From assembly GCA_947564305.1 (NCBI GenBank), contig CANOBT010000225.1, positions 1 through 7,630 of the forward strand: DNA of 7,630 bases, written 5' to 3'. This document shows positions 1-5,870 of the stretch, in pieces. The DNA comes from an uncultured Lachnospiraceae bacterium (GTDB taxonomy: Bacteria > Bacillota_A > Clostridia > Lachnospirales > Lachnospiraceae). A program made the position numbers and the translations under genes. The notes beneath the pieces were generated by a model, which had not been told where the DNA came from, did not search any database, and worked only from the letters and a program-made list of their open reading frames with translations. The stretch's first letter is position 1, and every line of letters starts with the position of its first letter.

Positions 1-93
1 GAGGCAGTTTTGTTTTATCAGAAAAAGGGTTTTGAAGAAAGACCTTGTGAATGGGATGGACCCGGAATGTTCAAAATGGTTTGTTCAGAATAG
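1..93 (+). CDS. GNAT-family N-acetyltransferase, C-terminal end (partial)
   Basis: The window opens inside a reading frame that gives 30 residues before a TAG stop. It contains AVLFYQKKGFEERPCEWDG, followed by PGMFKMV near the end. The pattern 'a-V-x-F-Y-x-K-x-G-F' is the typical motif B helix and final strand of GCN5-related acetyltransferases, in which the Tyr usually lies near the leaving thiol of CoA. Proteins of this fold move an acetyl group from acetyl-CoA to an amine. The substrate cannot be told from this fragment, and the acetyl-CoA binding motif A lies upstream of the window. The gene appears intact up to its stop. A second GNAT, now decayed, begins 20 bp downstream. Confidence 0.8.
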   Translation, partial: EAVLFYQKKGFEERPCEWDGPGMFKMVCSE

Positions 94-112
94 AATCAGG
101 GGGGAAATCGTA

Positions 113-209
113 GTGACAATACAAAAATGCACGATAGACCGACTGCGAATATCTGGCAGAACTCAATAAAGAGCTAATCCATGCGGAGGGCAGCGATAAA
201 GTAGCAGAA
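113..209 (+). pseudogene. GNAT-like acetyltransferase, N-terminal remnant
   Basis: A strong ribosome site (AGGGGGG, about 98-104) precedes a GTG at 113 that reads VTIQKCTID. The frame must then shift by one base near 138-141 to continue as DCEYLAELNKELIHAEGSD (141-197). That segment resembles the first helix of many GNAT proteins, where a 'x-D-x-x-x-L-A-x-L-N-K-x-L-I-x-D/A-E-G' run is common. After about residue 30 the similarity stops, and neither the acetyl-CoA site nor motif B is present. The rest of the gene seems deleted and joined to HAD remains. I see the shift and the truncation directly; the family assignment is from motif memory. It is almost certainly non-functional. Confidence 0.5.
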
Positions 210-210
210 A

Positions 211-662
211 TTGGATGGGGTAAAAGGAACAGAGGAAGTTTTGAAATATGCTACAGTGAATTAACATCATCTGACAGCGTAGTAAGTATAGCGGGAGGCT
301 GCAGCGTTTCATCAGGAGTTAGGGAGATTTGATTAAATACGTCGGAAATAGATTAGATTTTCTGTGATGTGGTAGGGAGTTGCGACAGAGGGAATGAAAG
401 AGTTTCTTGCTTTTAAACAGAAAATGGAAAACGAACAGGTGTTATCAGTAATATATCCAATGCAAAGGAGATAGTTGCTGACCGGAGTAACCGTCTTCTT
501 CCTGAACGTAAGTTTGAATTTATTTGTACTTTTAGTTATTATATTTTCCGAAGGCCATATCGGAAGATTTTTGCGCTTGCACTGGAAAAGGCAGAATTGG
601 CAGTCGAGAATGTTTGGTATATTGGCGATCAGTTAGAGTGCGATATGAAAGGGGCTGTAAGT
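211..662 (+). pseudogene. HAD-superfamily hydrolase, multiply frameshifted remnant
   Basis: Pieces of one HAD phosphatase-like protein can be followed through all three forward frames. Frame of 211 gives GTEEVLKYATVN then stop 262, with further stops at 280, 283 and 289. The same frame resumes at 292 with REAAAFHQELGR. Frame of 326 gives DLIKYVGNRLDFL then stop 365. Frame of 376 gives GVATEGMKEFLAF. The last frame, from about 417, is open for over 80 codons and carries GKRTGVISNIS (HAD motif II), FRRPYRKIF (motif III region, with Arg where Lys is usual) and YIGDQLECDMKGA (motif IV, G-D-x4-D). No N-terminal DxDGT nucleophile motif is visible. The C-terminal cap is lost where the methyltransferase begins. 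HAD enzymes hydrolyse phosphate esters; this copy cannot, since it needs at least two frame changes and lacks its nucleophile. Confidence 0.8.
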
Positions 663-1457
663 ATGGAAATACGAAACCAGAATATTGACAATGGACAAGC
701 TTTTGACTGGGGGAGGGCATCGAAAGAATATGCCAAATACCGGGATATTTATCCGAAAGAATTTTACGAAAAATTAGCAGGACTTTCTCTGGGAATACAA
801 GGACAGAAGGTATTGGACATCGGTACGGGTACAGGTGTGATTCCCAGAAATATGTATGCATATGGTGCAGAATGGACAGGGACAGATATTTCAGAAAATC
901 AGATTGCATTTGCAAAGGAGCTCAGTAAAGAGGCGGGAAAGAATATTTCATTTTTGGTTTCCGCAGCAGAAGAGGTTGATTTTCCAGATGAAAGTTTTGA
1001 TGTAATTATTGCTTGCCAGTGTTTTATGTATTTTGATAAAGAAATCCTTATACCTAAAATTCATCGGATGTTAAAAAGGGATGGGCATTTTGCCGTACTT
1101 TTTATGGCATGGCTGCCGGAGGAAAGTGAGATTGCAAAAACCAGCGAGGAAATGGTCTTGAAATATAATCCGTCGTGGACGGGTGGGCATATGACAAGAT
1201 ATTCGTTAGAGACACCGTCATGGTGTAAAGATTTGTTTGAGCCGATTCATATGTTGACTTATGATTTGCCAGTAACATTTACCAGAGATAGCTGGCATGG
1301 CAGAATGAAAGCTTGTCGGGGAATTGGTGCCTCTTCCTTGAAGCCGGATGAAATTGCAGCATGGGAAAAGGAACATTTGGAATATATGCAGACTGTGCCA
1401 GAGATTTTTGATATCTTGCATTATGTAACAATTCTGGATGTGAAGAAAAAGGGATAA
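663..1457 (+). CDS. Class I SAM-dependent methyltransferase
   Basis: This is a 264-residue cytoplasmic methyltransferase of the Methyltransf_11/25 type, which transfers a methyl group from S-adenosylmethionine to an unidentified small molecule. Motif I, LDIGTGTG, is at residues 51-58. The acidic residue that usually holds the SAM ribose is D75 in TGTDIS. A post-I segment 'EEVDFPDESFDVIIACQC' follows at 103-120. The C-terminal part has a WHGRMKACRGIGAS stretch (211-224) characteristic of one Firmicutes subgroup. The ATG at 663 is chosen because AAAGGGG at 648-654 sits 8 bases upstream and because MEIRNQNIDNGQAFDWG is a natural N-terminus. The frame stays open upstream to a TTG at 597, but those residues belong to the HAD remnant. 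No promoter is evident, so transcription probably comes from upstream. The fold is certain; the substrate is unknown. Confidence 0.9.
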   Translation: MEIRNQNIDNGQAFDWGRASKEYAKYRDIYPKEFYEKLAGLSLGIQGQKVLDIGTGTGVIPRNMYAYGAEWTGTDISENQIAFAKELSKEAGKNISFLVSAAEEVDFPDESFDVIIACQCFMYFDKEILIPKIHRMLKRDGHFAVLFMAWLPEESEIAKTSEEMVLKYNPSWTGGHMTRYSLETPSWCKDLFEPIHMLTYDLPVTFTRDSWHGRMKACRGIGASSLKPDEIAAWEKEHLEYMQTVPEIFDILHYVTILDVKKKG

Positions 1458-1540
1458 ATTTTTGAGTTAGCTCAAGGATGCATGCGTGTTTGTAGAAAAG
1501 GGAAGTTTATGAGTTACGATAAGAATATGGAGAAAATGGT

Positions 1541-2257
1541 ATGGCAACATGGGTAACACATTTGATGATAGCAGATAGGGTTTTAGAGCAGGTTTCAGAA
1601 TTGGACAGGCGTGGTTTTTGTGTAGGAAACATAGCACCGGATTGTAATGTGGAGAATGAGGACTGGACCTGCTTTACACCTTCACGTGAAGTGACACATT
1701 GGATGTCTGAAAAAAGAAAGACGGCTGCTGATTGTGACAGATTTTATCAAGAATATATAGAAAAAAGAACGGGTGATATAAAGACGGAGGAACAATATTC
1801 GTTTCTGCTGGGTTATTATGCCCATTTGATTGCGGATGCTGAGTTCCAGCGGTATGTCCGGGATGAAAGCAGAGTGGCTTCTGTCTGGAAACGAATTAAA
1901 AAACATCCGATATTATCTGAAAAAGCATTAGGCATGCAGGAAAACTGGGATTCTGTAAAAAGCCTTATTGTAAATGAAGACCGAATGAAGGATTTTTATT
2001 CAATAGAAGCTGCTTATTTGAAAAAGCATCCGAAATCTGGATATTTGACAGAGATATTAAATCTGACCGATTTTCCTGATTATATTGATTACCTTCCACA
2101 TGGGGCAATCATGCGGAAAATAAATATCATGGGATATATCCCGGAGATAGAAATAAGTACATATCCATATATTGCAATGTCAGAAGAGGAGTATGAGGAT
2201 TTTGTAGAAGAAACGATAAAATTGACAGTAAACGCTTTTGAAAAAAACAGACCTTAG
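1541..2257 (+). CDS. Zinc-dependent phospholipase C-like protein
   Basis: A 238-residue protein resembling the zinc-dependent phospholipase C / S1-P1 nuclease-like fold (Zn_dep_PLPC). The metal-ligand pattern is visible in order: H7 in WVTHLMIADRVL, D34 in GNIAPDC, H53 in VTHW, and H95 and D99 in GYYAHLIADAEF. True phospholipases C of this fold bind three zinc ions and are secreted. This one starts directly with MATWVTHLMIA and has no signal peptide, so it probably acts in the cytoplasm and may have a different substrate. The start is the ATG at 1541, with GGAG at 1529-1532 eight bases upstream. It lies 83 bp after the methyltransferase in the same direction, with no terminator between. The family is fairly sure; phospholipase activity is not. 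Confidence 0.8.
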   Translation: MATWVTHLMIADRVLEQVSELDRRGFCVGNIAPDCNVENEDWTCFTPSREVTHWMSEKRKTAADCDRFYQEYIEKRTGDIKTEEQYSFLLGYYAHLIADAEFQRYVRDESRVASVWKRIKKHPILSEKALGMQENWDSVKSLIVNEDRMKDFYSIEAAYLKKHPKSGYLTEILNLTDFPDYIDYLPHGAIMRKINIMGYIPEIEISTYPYIAMSEEEYEDFVEETIKLTVNAFEKNRP

Positions 2258-2350
2258 TTTTAGCCTTGTTCTTTATATGAACATAGGATTTACAAAGGCA
2301 AGTTGTATTGTATGTTTCACAAGGTGAATATAGAAAGGTGGATTTTTACT

Positions 2351-2770
2351 ATGAAACTGAATGAGGAATTAAATGAAATCATGAAAGAACGGTTTTCCAA
2401 AGATACCGTAATTGCCCTTGCAACAATTAATCAGGGGATTCCGCATGTGCGAAATGTAAATGCCTATTATGAAGATGGAGCATTTTATTGCATTACACAT
2501 GCCTGTTCCCATAAAATGAAACATATAGAAGAAGAGCCGATGGTTGCAATAGCCGGGGAGTGGTTCACCGCACATGGAAAAGGGATTAACTTAGGATATT
2601 ATGGGAATAGAGAGAACCAAGAAATTGCAGATAAATTAAAGATTGTTTTTCGGGAGTGGATTGATAATGGACACAATGATTTTGAAGATAAAAATACAAT
2701 TATTTTGTTAATTCAATTGACGGACGGAGTATTGCTTTCCCATGGAACGGCATATGATATTGAATTTTAG
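2351..2770 (+). CDS. Pyridoxamine 5'-phosphate oxidase-like FMN-binding split-barrel protein
   Basis: A 139-residue single-domain protein of the PPOX / flavin-reductase-like split-barrel fold. The N-terminal helix (MKLNEELNEIMKERF) is followed by the typical first strands TVIALATINQGIPHVRNV (19-36), where 'lat-x-x-x-g-x-P-h-x-R' is the family signature. A strand-turn 'DGAFYCITHACSHKMKHIEE' (42-61) matches the 'K-x-x-n-i-x-x-n-P' stretch that contacts FMN phosphate. Members bind FMN or related cofactors as dimers and act as small oxidoreductases; many remain uncharacterised. The ATG at 2351 is chosen because AAAGGTGG at 2334-2341 lies at good spacing. The frame also has a TTG at 2303 and an ATG at 2312, but neither is well placed behind a ribosome site. 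The stop overlaps the ribosome site of the next gene, which suggests coupled expression. Confidence 0.82.
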   Translation: MKLNEELNEIMKERFSKDTVIALATINQGIPHVRNVNAYYEDGAFYCITHACSHKMKHIEEEPMVAIAGEWFTAHGKGINLGYYGNRENQEIADKLKIVFREWIDNGHNDFEDKNTIILLIQLTDGVLLSHGTAYDIEF

Positions 2771-2783
2771 GGGGGACATTGCA

Positions 2784-3242
2784 ATGATAACATCGGGGAG
2801 TATTTATTTAATTACAAAAGACTTTGAAACAACGCTTAATTTCTATAGCAAGCTGTTTGAGAGGGATGTAATCAGCCGGAATAAGTCAAGGTATGCCACA
2901 TTTCAAATTGATGGATTGTGCTTGGCGATTATGAATGGAAAATTTGATGAGCTGCATCCTGACGAGGTGACAAAACAAGAGGAATATTGCAGTTTGTATG
3001 ATGATATGGGCAGAATCATGGACAGTCTAAACTGTGGGAAAGCAGTCATCAATATCTGTACCGATGATTTGAAAAAAGAATATGAGAGAATCCGGTTGTT
3101 GGGACTGGGGAGTGATTTGACAGAGATACGTTACATAAATGCAGGGACTCCATACTGGTATTTTTTACTGAAGGATTTAGATGGAAATACGATTGAAATT
3201 ACAGGAAACTATAATGAAAGTGGTGATGTACAGCATGAATGA
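2784..3242 (+). CDS. VOC / glyoxalase-fold family protein
   Basis: A 152-residue protein of the vicinal oxygen chelate fold, made of two beta-alpha-beta-beta-beta units. The first unit opens with SGSIYLITKDFETTLNFYSKLF (4-25), where 'D-x-x-x-x-x-x-F-Y-x-x-x-F' is the usual first helix. The second opens with AVINICTDDLKKEYERIR (87-104). It ends with the classic last strand YFLLKDLDGNTIEIT (126-140), in which E138 is the usual metal ligand. The position that is His in metal-binding members is Tyr8 here, so metal chemistry is doubtful. It may be a binding or detoxification protein, like the bleomycin-resistance-type members. ATG 2784 follows GGGGGG (2770-2775) by 8 bases; an upstream in-frame ATG at 2742 lies inside the preceding gene. 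Its last 8 bases overlap the next gene. Confidence 0.82.
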   Translation: MITSGSIYLITKDFETTLNFYSKLFERDVISRNKSRYATFQIDGLCLAIMNGKFDELHPDEVTKQEEYCSLYDDMGRIMDSLNCGKAVINICTDDLKKEYERIRLLGLGSDLTEIRYINAGTPYWYFLLKDLDGNTIEITGNYNESGDVQHE

Positions 3243-3908
3243 TTTATTAAGGGATGCAAAGCAGGAAATAGAAACTTTATGGAATCATGTGTCAGAGGGA
3301 AAGCATATAAAAACCGGGGATATTCGGAAATTGTCGGCACAGCTTTTTCGGGGAATCTCTGATAAGAATATCAAAAATGTTTTTGCTCTATGTGATGAAT
3401 TTTTGGAGGAACATAATTGGGAATTGGGTGTGATTGCGTTTGATTGGGCTTTTCGTATGAAAAGGAATTATGACAAAGAAACGTACCAGGTATTTTATGG
3501 CTGGCTGAAAAATATGTTAGGGGATGGGGAGATTGTGATGATTTTTGTACGCATGCATTTGGAGAGTTGTTGCGACAGGATAAATCACTATTTGCATATA
3601 TAATAGAGTGGACGGAAGATAAAGATTTTTGGGTTCGCAGAGCATCAGCGGTTATTCTGATTCCGGCAATCCTTCATAATGATTATGATGGCATAGATCC
3701 ATTTATCATATCTGATAGACTGATGAATGACGAACATGATCTTGTGCTAAAAGGGTATGGTTGGATGCTTAAATCCGTATCACAGATAGACCAGTCATCA
3801 GTAGAGCAATATTTGATAAAGAATCATGCAGTTATGCCTAGGGTAGCATATCGGTATGCACTGGAGAAATTTGATAAGGATACTAGAAAGAAACTGATGG
3901 CATTGTAA
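3235..3908 (+). pseudogene. AlkD-type DNA alkylation repair glycosylase, broken by one frameshift
   Basis: Two overlapping frames encode one HEAT-repeat DNA glycosylase of the AlkD family, which removes bulky or cationic alkylated bases. The first frame (3235 to stop 3603) gives MNDLLRDAKQEIETLW through FYGWLK, then turns into unrelated sequence. The second frame, one base behind, picks up at about 3514 with YVRGWGDCDDFCTHAFGELL and runs to 3908. Adding one A to the A5 tract at 3508-3512 restores a continuous 224-residue protein, close to the usual family length. The restored protein keeps the residues matching the AlkD active site: W98 and D102 (W-x3-D), R135/R136 in WVRRAS, and W177 in KGYGWMLK. 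All of these lie after the break, so the short product would be inactive. The start overlaps the VOC stop by 8 bases. It could be a true mutation, phase variation in the A tract, or a sequencing error. Confidence 0.88.
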
Positions 3909-3937
3909 TCCGTCTTTAGCAGAAAGGAAGTGGCTTG

Positions 3938-4420
3938 ATGATTCGGGAAATTAATAAAAACGAGATACCAGACTGTGTAGAAGTTATCTGTAAAAGTTTT
4001 ATGACAGTGGCAGATGAGTTTGGATTTACGATAGAAAATGCACCTGGCTTTACAGCTTTTGCGACAACGGAGGAACGTCTTGTTTTTCAATGGGAACAGG
4101 AACAGAGGCTGATGTTTGCATACTATGACGATGGCAGGATGGCTGGATATTATTCTTTGCTGAAGCAAGATGAAAAAGAATGTGAACTAAATAATTTATG
4201 TGTGTTAGAAGAGTACAGACATAAAAAGATTGGGGAGCAGCTTTTGGAGCATGCCTTTGCAGAGGCGAGAAAGATGGGATGTTCTCAGATGAATATTGGA
4301 ATCGTGGAGGAAAATGTGAAGTTGCGAAAATGGTATGAGACATACGGCGCAGAGCATATCGGAACAAAAAAATATGATTTTTTTCCTTTTACCTGTGGCT
4401 ATATGAAGAAGATGCTGTAA
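3938..4420 (+). CDS. GNAT-family N-acetyltransferase
   Basis: A 160-residue cytoplasmic acetyltransferase covering a full GNAT domain. Motif A, which wraps the acetyl-CoA pyrophosphate, is LNNLCVLEEYRHKKIGEQLL (84-103), with R94 to G99 as the loop. Motif B is LRKWYETYGAEHIG (129-142), where Y133 or Y136 may serve as the general acid. The C-terminus ends in KKYDFFPFTCGYMKKML, a tail seen in one Clostridia GNAT subgroup. The acceptor substrate is unknown; small polyamines, peptides or antibiotics are all possible. The ATG at 3938 follows AAAGGAAG (3923-3930). A TTG sits one codon earlier at 3935 and is less well placed. It starts 29 bp after the AlkD gene, so the two probably share a transcript. 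Confidence 0.9.
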   Translation: MIREINKNEIPDCVEVICKSFMTVADEFGFTIENAPGFTAFATTEERLVFQWEQEQRLMFAYYDDGRMAGYYSLLKQDEKECELNNLCVLEEYRHKKIGEQLLEHAFAEARKMGCSQMNIGIVEENVKLRKWYETYGAEHIGTKKYDFFPFTCGYMKKML

Positions 4421-4430
4421 GAGATGAAAA

Positions 4431-4559
4431 GGACCTAATGGAGTAGGAAAATCCTCTGCGGCAAAAAGTTTGTTTGATACAACAAATTTGGAGATAGGCC
4501 AAGTGGCAGATTGCATTGCAGAACTGGCAGGGATTAGCGGGAAATGGGAAACAGAGTAA
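4431..4559 (+). pseudogene. P-loop kinase/ATPase remnant with internal deletion
   Basis: The gap between the two GNAT genes holds an open stretch of 42 codons ending at TAA 4557-4559. It begins GPNGVGKSSAAKSLF, a Walker A motif in the G-x-x-G-x-G-K-S/T form followed by the usual helix. Within a few residues it changes to DTTNLEIGQVADCIAELAG, which looks like the last helix of a nucleoside- or shikimate-kinase-like protein. A full protein of this kind is roughly 160-190 residues, so most of the middle seems deleted near 4465-4475. An ATG at 4424 (GAGATGAAAAGG) may be the old start, but it is out of frame with the P-loop. It cannot be a working kinase. It is distinct from the intact kinase at 5174, whose P-loop is GNSGSGKTT. 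Confidence 0.65.
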
Positions 4560-4574
4560 GAAATGGAGGAAACG

Positions 4575-5117
4575 ATGAAACTGACAACGGAGAGATTGCT
4601 TTTGCGCCCATGGAGAGAATCGGATGCGGAAAGTTTATATGAATATGCGAAGGATCCAAGAGTAGGGCCAATTGCTGGGTGGCCGGTCCATACCAGTGTG
4701 GAGAACAGCAGGGAGATTATTCGGGAGGTTTTGTCCGCAGAGGAGACCTATGCTGTGTGCCTGAAAGAGAATGGAACGGCAATCGGCAGTATTGGTATAA
4801 TGATAGGAACTGCCAGTAATCTAAATCTTTCGGATACAGAGGGGGAAATTGGTTATTGGATTGGAGTACCTTTTTGGGGACAAGGATTTATTCCAGAGGC
4901 AGTTAAGGAATTGCTTCGTCATGGTTTTGAGGATTTGGGTTTGGATAAAATCTGGTGTGGGTATTTTGAGGGGAATATAAAATCTAAGCGTGTGCAGGAG
5001 AAATGTGGTTTTATTTACCATCATACAAATAAGGATATTGAGTGGAAACTGATGGGAGATGTTCGAACGGAACATGTTACCTGTATGGGCAAGGAGGATT
5101 GGTATTCTGAAAAATAG
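4575..5117 (+). CDS. GNAT-family N-acetyltransferase, RimJ/RimL-like
   Basis: A 180-residue acetyltransferase of the RimJ/RimL-like branch (Acetyltransf_3), recognised from [19 protein letters not shown] at the start. Motif A is [20 protein letters not shown] (91-110), with the W-G-Q-G-F loop that binds acetyl-CoA. The '[14 protein letters not shown]' segment (133-146) is the usual N-x-x-S-x-x-x-x-E-K-x-G-F motif B. Relatives acetylate protein N-termini, and some members modify antibiotics or other small molecules; the target here is unknown. The ATG at 4575 has GGAGG at 4565-4569, five bases upstream. The ATG at 4563 in the same frame lies just before that ribosome site and is unlikely. It is a different subfamily from the GNAT at 3938, so the two are not a recent duplication. 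Confidence 0.92.
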   Translation: MKLTTERLLLRPWRESDAESLYEYAKDPRVGPIAGWPVHTSVENSREIIREVLSAEETYAVCLKENGTAIGSIGIMIGTASNLNLSDTEGEIGYWIGVPFWGQGFIPEAVKELLRHGFEDLGLDKIWCGYFEGNIKSKRVQEKCGFIYHHTNKDIEWKLMGDVRTEHVTCMGKEDWYSEK

Positions 5118-5173
5118 AAAGCAATCCGGTATTATATTGCGATGTGTGGTGTAGAAGGAAGGGGGATTTCACA

Positions 5174-5674
5174 TTGTCAAAGTTGATTATTCTCAGAGGC
5201 AATTCGGGCAGTGGAAAAACTACCGTTGCGAAAGAATTGCAAAAGAAATTCGGCAGAAATACCATGATTATTTCGCAGGATATGGTACGCAGAGAGATGT
5301 TGAAAGTAAACGATGGACCAACGACAGAGGCATTGCCGCTTATGCAGGAGCTTTTGGTTTATGGGAAAAAGCATAGTGAGGTAACCATTTTGGAAGGAAT
5401 TATGTATGCAGACTGGTATCTACCACTGTTTGAATGTGCCATTCGTGAGTTTGGCGAGGAAATATATGCGTATTATTTTGATCTGCCCTTTGAGGAAACA
5501 TTAAGGCGGCATCAGGCAAGGCCTAAGAGTAATGAGTTTGGCGAGGAAGAAATGAGAGGATGGTGGCGGGAGAAGGATTATATTGGTTTTATAAAAGAAA
5601 ATGTGATTACAGCGGAGGAAACGCTAGATGAGATTGTGGAACGAGTTTATAGAATTCATAGTATGAAAATATGA
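5174..5674 (+). CDS. P-loop kinase (AAA_33 / zeta-toxin-like), TTG start
   Basis: A 166-residue P-loop phosphotransferase. Walker A is GNSGSGKT at residues 9-16, straight after the first strand KLIILR. SQDMVRREML (35-44) follows, with D36 in the position that usually contacts the substrate. VTILEGIMYADWY (70-82) is the Walker B-like strand. RRHQARPKSNEFGEEEMRGW (111-130) is the arginine-rich lid. The layout matches small kinases related to zeta toxin, chloramphenicol phosphotransferase and gluconate kinase, but the substrate is unknown. No antitoxin lies beside it, so a toxin role is not supported. The start is TTG 5174: GAAGGGGG at about 5158-5165 is well spaced, and MSKLIILRGNSGSGKTT is the family's normal N-terminus. 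It is the last gene before a terminator. Confidence 0.87.
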   Translation: MSKLIILRGNSGSGKTTVAKELQKKFGRNTMIISQDMVRREMLKVNDGPTTEALPLMQELLVYGKKHSEVTILEGIMYADWYLPLFECAIREFGEEIYAYYFDLPFEETLRRHQARPKSNEFGEEEMRGWWREKDYIGFIKENVITAEETLDEIVERVYRIHSMKI

Positions 5675-5730
5675 AAAATACTTGGATGAAAAAAATAAAT
5701 AAAATATAAGGGTTTTTGTAAGGTGTTCAT

Positions 5731-5769
5731 AAAGGAGTGATTTCTTGTAAAAGACTCCTTTTTTCTTTT
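5731..5769 (+). terminator. Rho-independent terminator after the kinase
   Basis: AAAGGAGT at 5731-5738 pairs perfectly with ACTCCTTT at 5754-5761 around a 15-base loop, followed at once by a T-rich run (TTTTTT then CTTTT). It lies 57 bp after the kinase stop and before the TetR promoter, so it ends the long upstream transcription unit and insulates the repressor. Confidence 0.85.
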
Positions 5770-5778
5770 GGAATAATA

Positions 5779-5807
5779 TTGACAACGCGTCAGAATGATA
5801 ATATAAT
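5779..5807 (+). promoter_or_regulatory. Consensus sigma-A promoter for the TetR gene
   Basis: TTGACA at 5779-5784 and TATAAT at 5802-5807 both match the housekeeping consensus exactly, and the spacing is the optimal 17 bp. Transcription should begin near 5813-5815, giving a leader of about 57 bases before the ATG at 5871. So strong an unregulated promoter would be unusual for a repressor gene, and it is covered by operator-like palindromes. Confidence 0.9.
5780..5792. promoter_or_regulatory. Probable operator O1 overlapping the -35 box
   Basis: TGACAACGCGTCA has mirror arms TGAC and GTCA and covers five of the six -35 bases. It fits the consensus TGACAAYRYGTCA shared with the second site at 5822, with 10 of 13 bases identical and the other three being transitions in the centre. 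A repressor bound here would block RNA polymerase. The TetR protein encoded just downstream is the likely ligand; this is inferred from position. Confidence 0.65.
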
Positions 5808-5821
5808 TAGTTTTATAAAAA

Positions 5822-5834
5822 TGACAATATGTCA
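5822..5834. promoter_or_regulatory. Probable operator O2 just after the transcription start
   Basis: TGACAATATGTCA is a palindrome with perfect 5-bp arms (TGACA/TGTCA). It begins about 8 bases after the expected transcription start. Its centre is 42 bp from that of O1, which is four helical turns, so both sites face the same side of the helix. It overlaps an in-frame ATG at 5829, which supports placing the real TetR start at 5871. Confidence 0.68.
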
Positions 5835-5870
5835 ATAAAGAATAGTGAAGCGTTCTTGGAAAGGAGCGAT

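Noticed and set aside
532..915. Minus-strand ORF of 127 codons opposite the methyltransferase start
   Set aside because: It overlaps well-supported HAD and methyltransferase coding on the + strand, shows no recognisable motif and has the Phe/Leu/His-rich make-up of antisense shadow frames.
2263..2299. Nested inverted repeats GCCTT/AAGGC and GTTC/GAAC after the PLC-like gene
   Set aside because: Arms are only 4-5 bp, the outer pair is far apart and no T run follows, so it is neither a convincing terminator nor an attachment site.
2289..2316. TTTACA-N16-TATGTT promoter-like pair before the PPOX gene
   Set aside because: Both hexamers are imperfect and the spacing is short; in AT-rich DNA such pairs are expected by chance.
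3500..3520. Programmed -1 ribosomal frameshift site in the AlkD gene
   Set aside because: The zero-frame codons AAA AAT are preceded by G, not A, so the X XXY YYZ pattern is not met, and I see no obvious strong structure just downstream. A mutation or read error is simpler.
3824..4516. Three overlapping minus-strand ORFs (3824-4168, 4050-4367, 4205-4516) opposite the GNAT gene
   Set aside because: They lie on an intact GNAT gene and overlap each other in different frames; none has protein-family features.
5174..5674. Zeta-like toxin of a toxin-antitoxin pair
   Set aside because: The P-loop kinase fold fits, but no small antitoxin gene lies beside it; neighbours are a GNAT and a terminator.
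663..5674. Integron-type gene cassette array
   Set aside because: The small-enzyme content is suggestive, but several genes overlap or abut (PPOX/VOC, VOC/AlkD), leaving no room for recombination sites, and no repeated intergenic element is visible.
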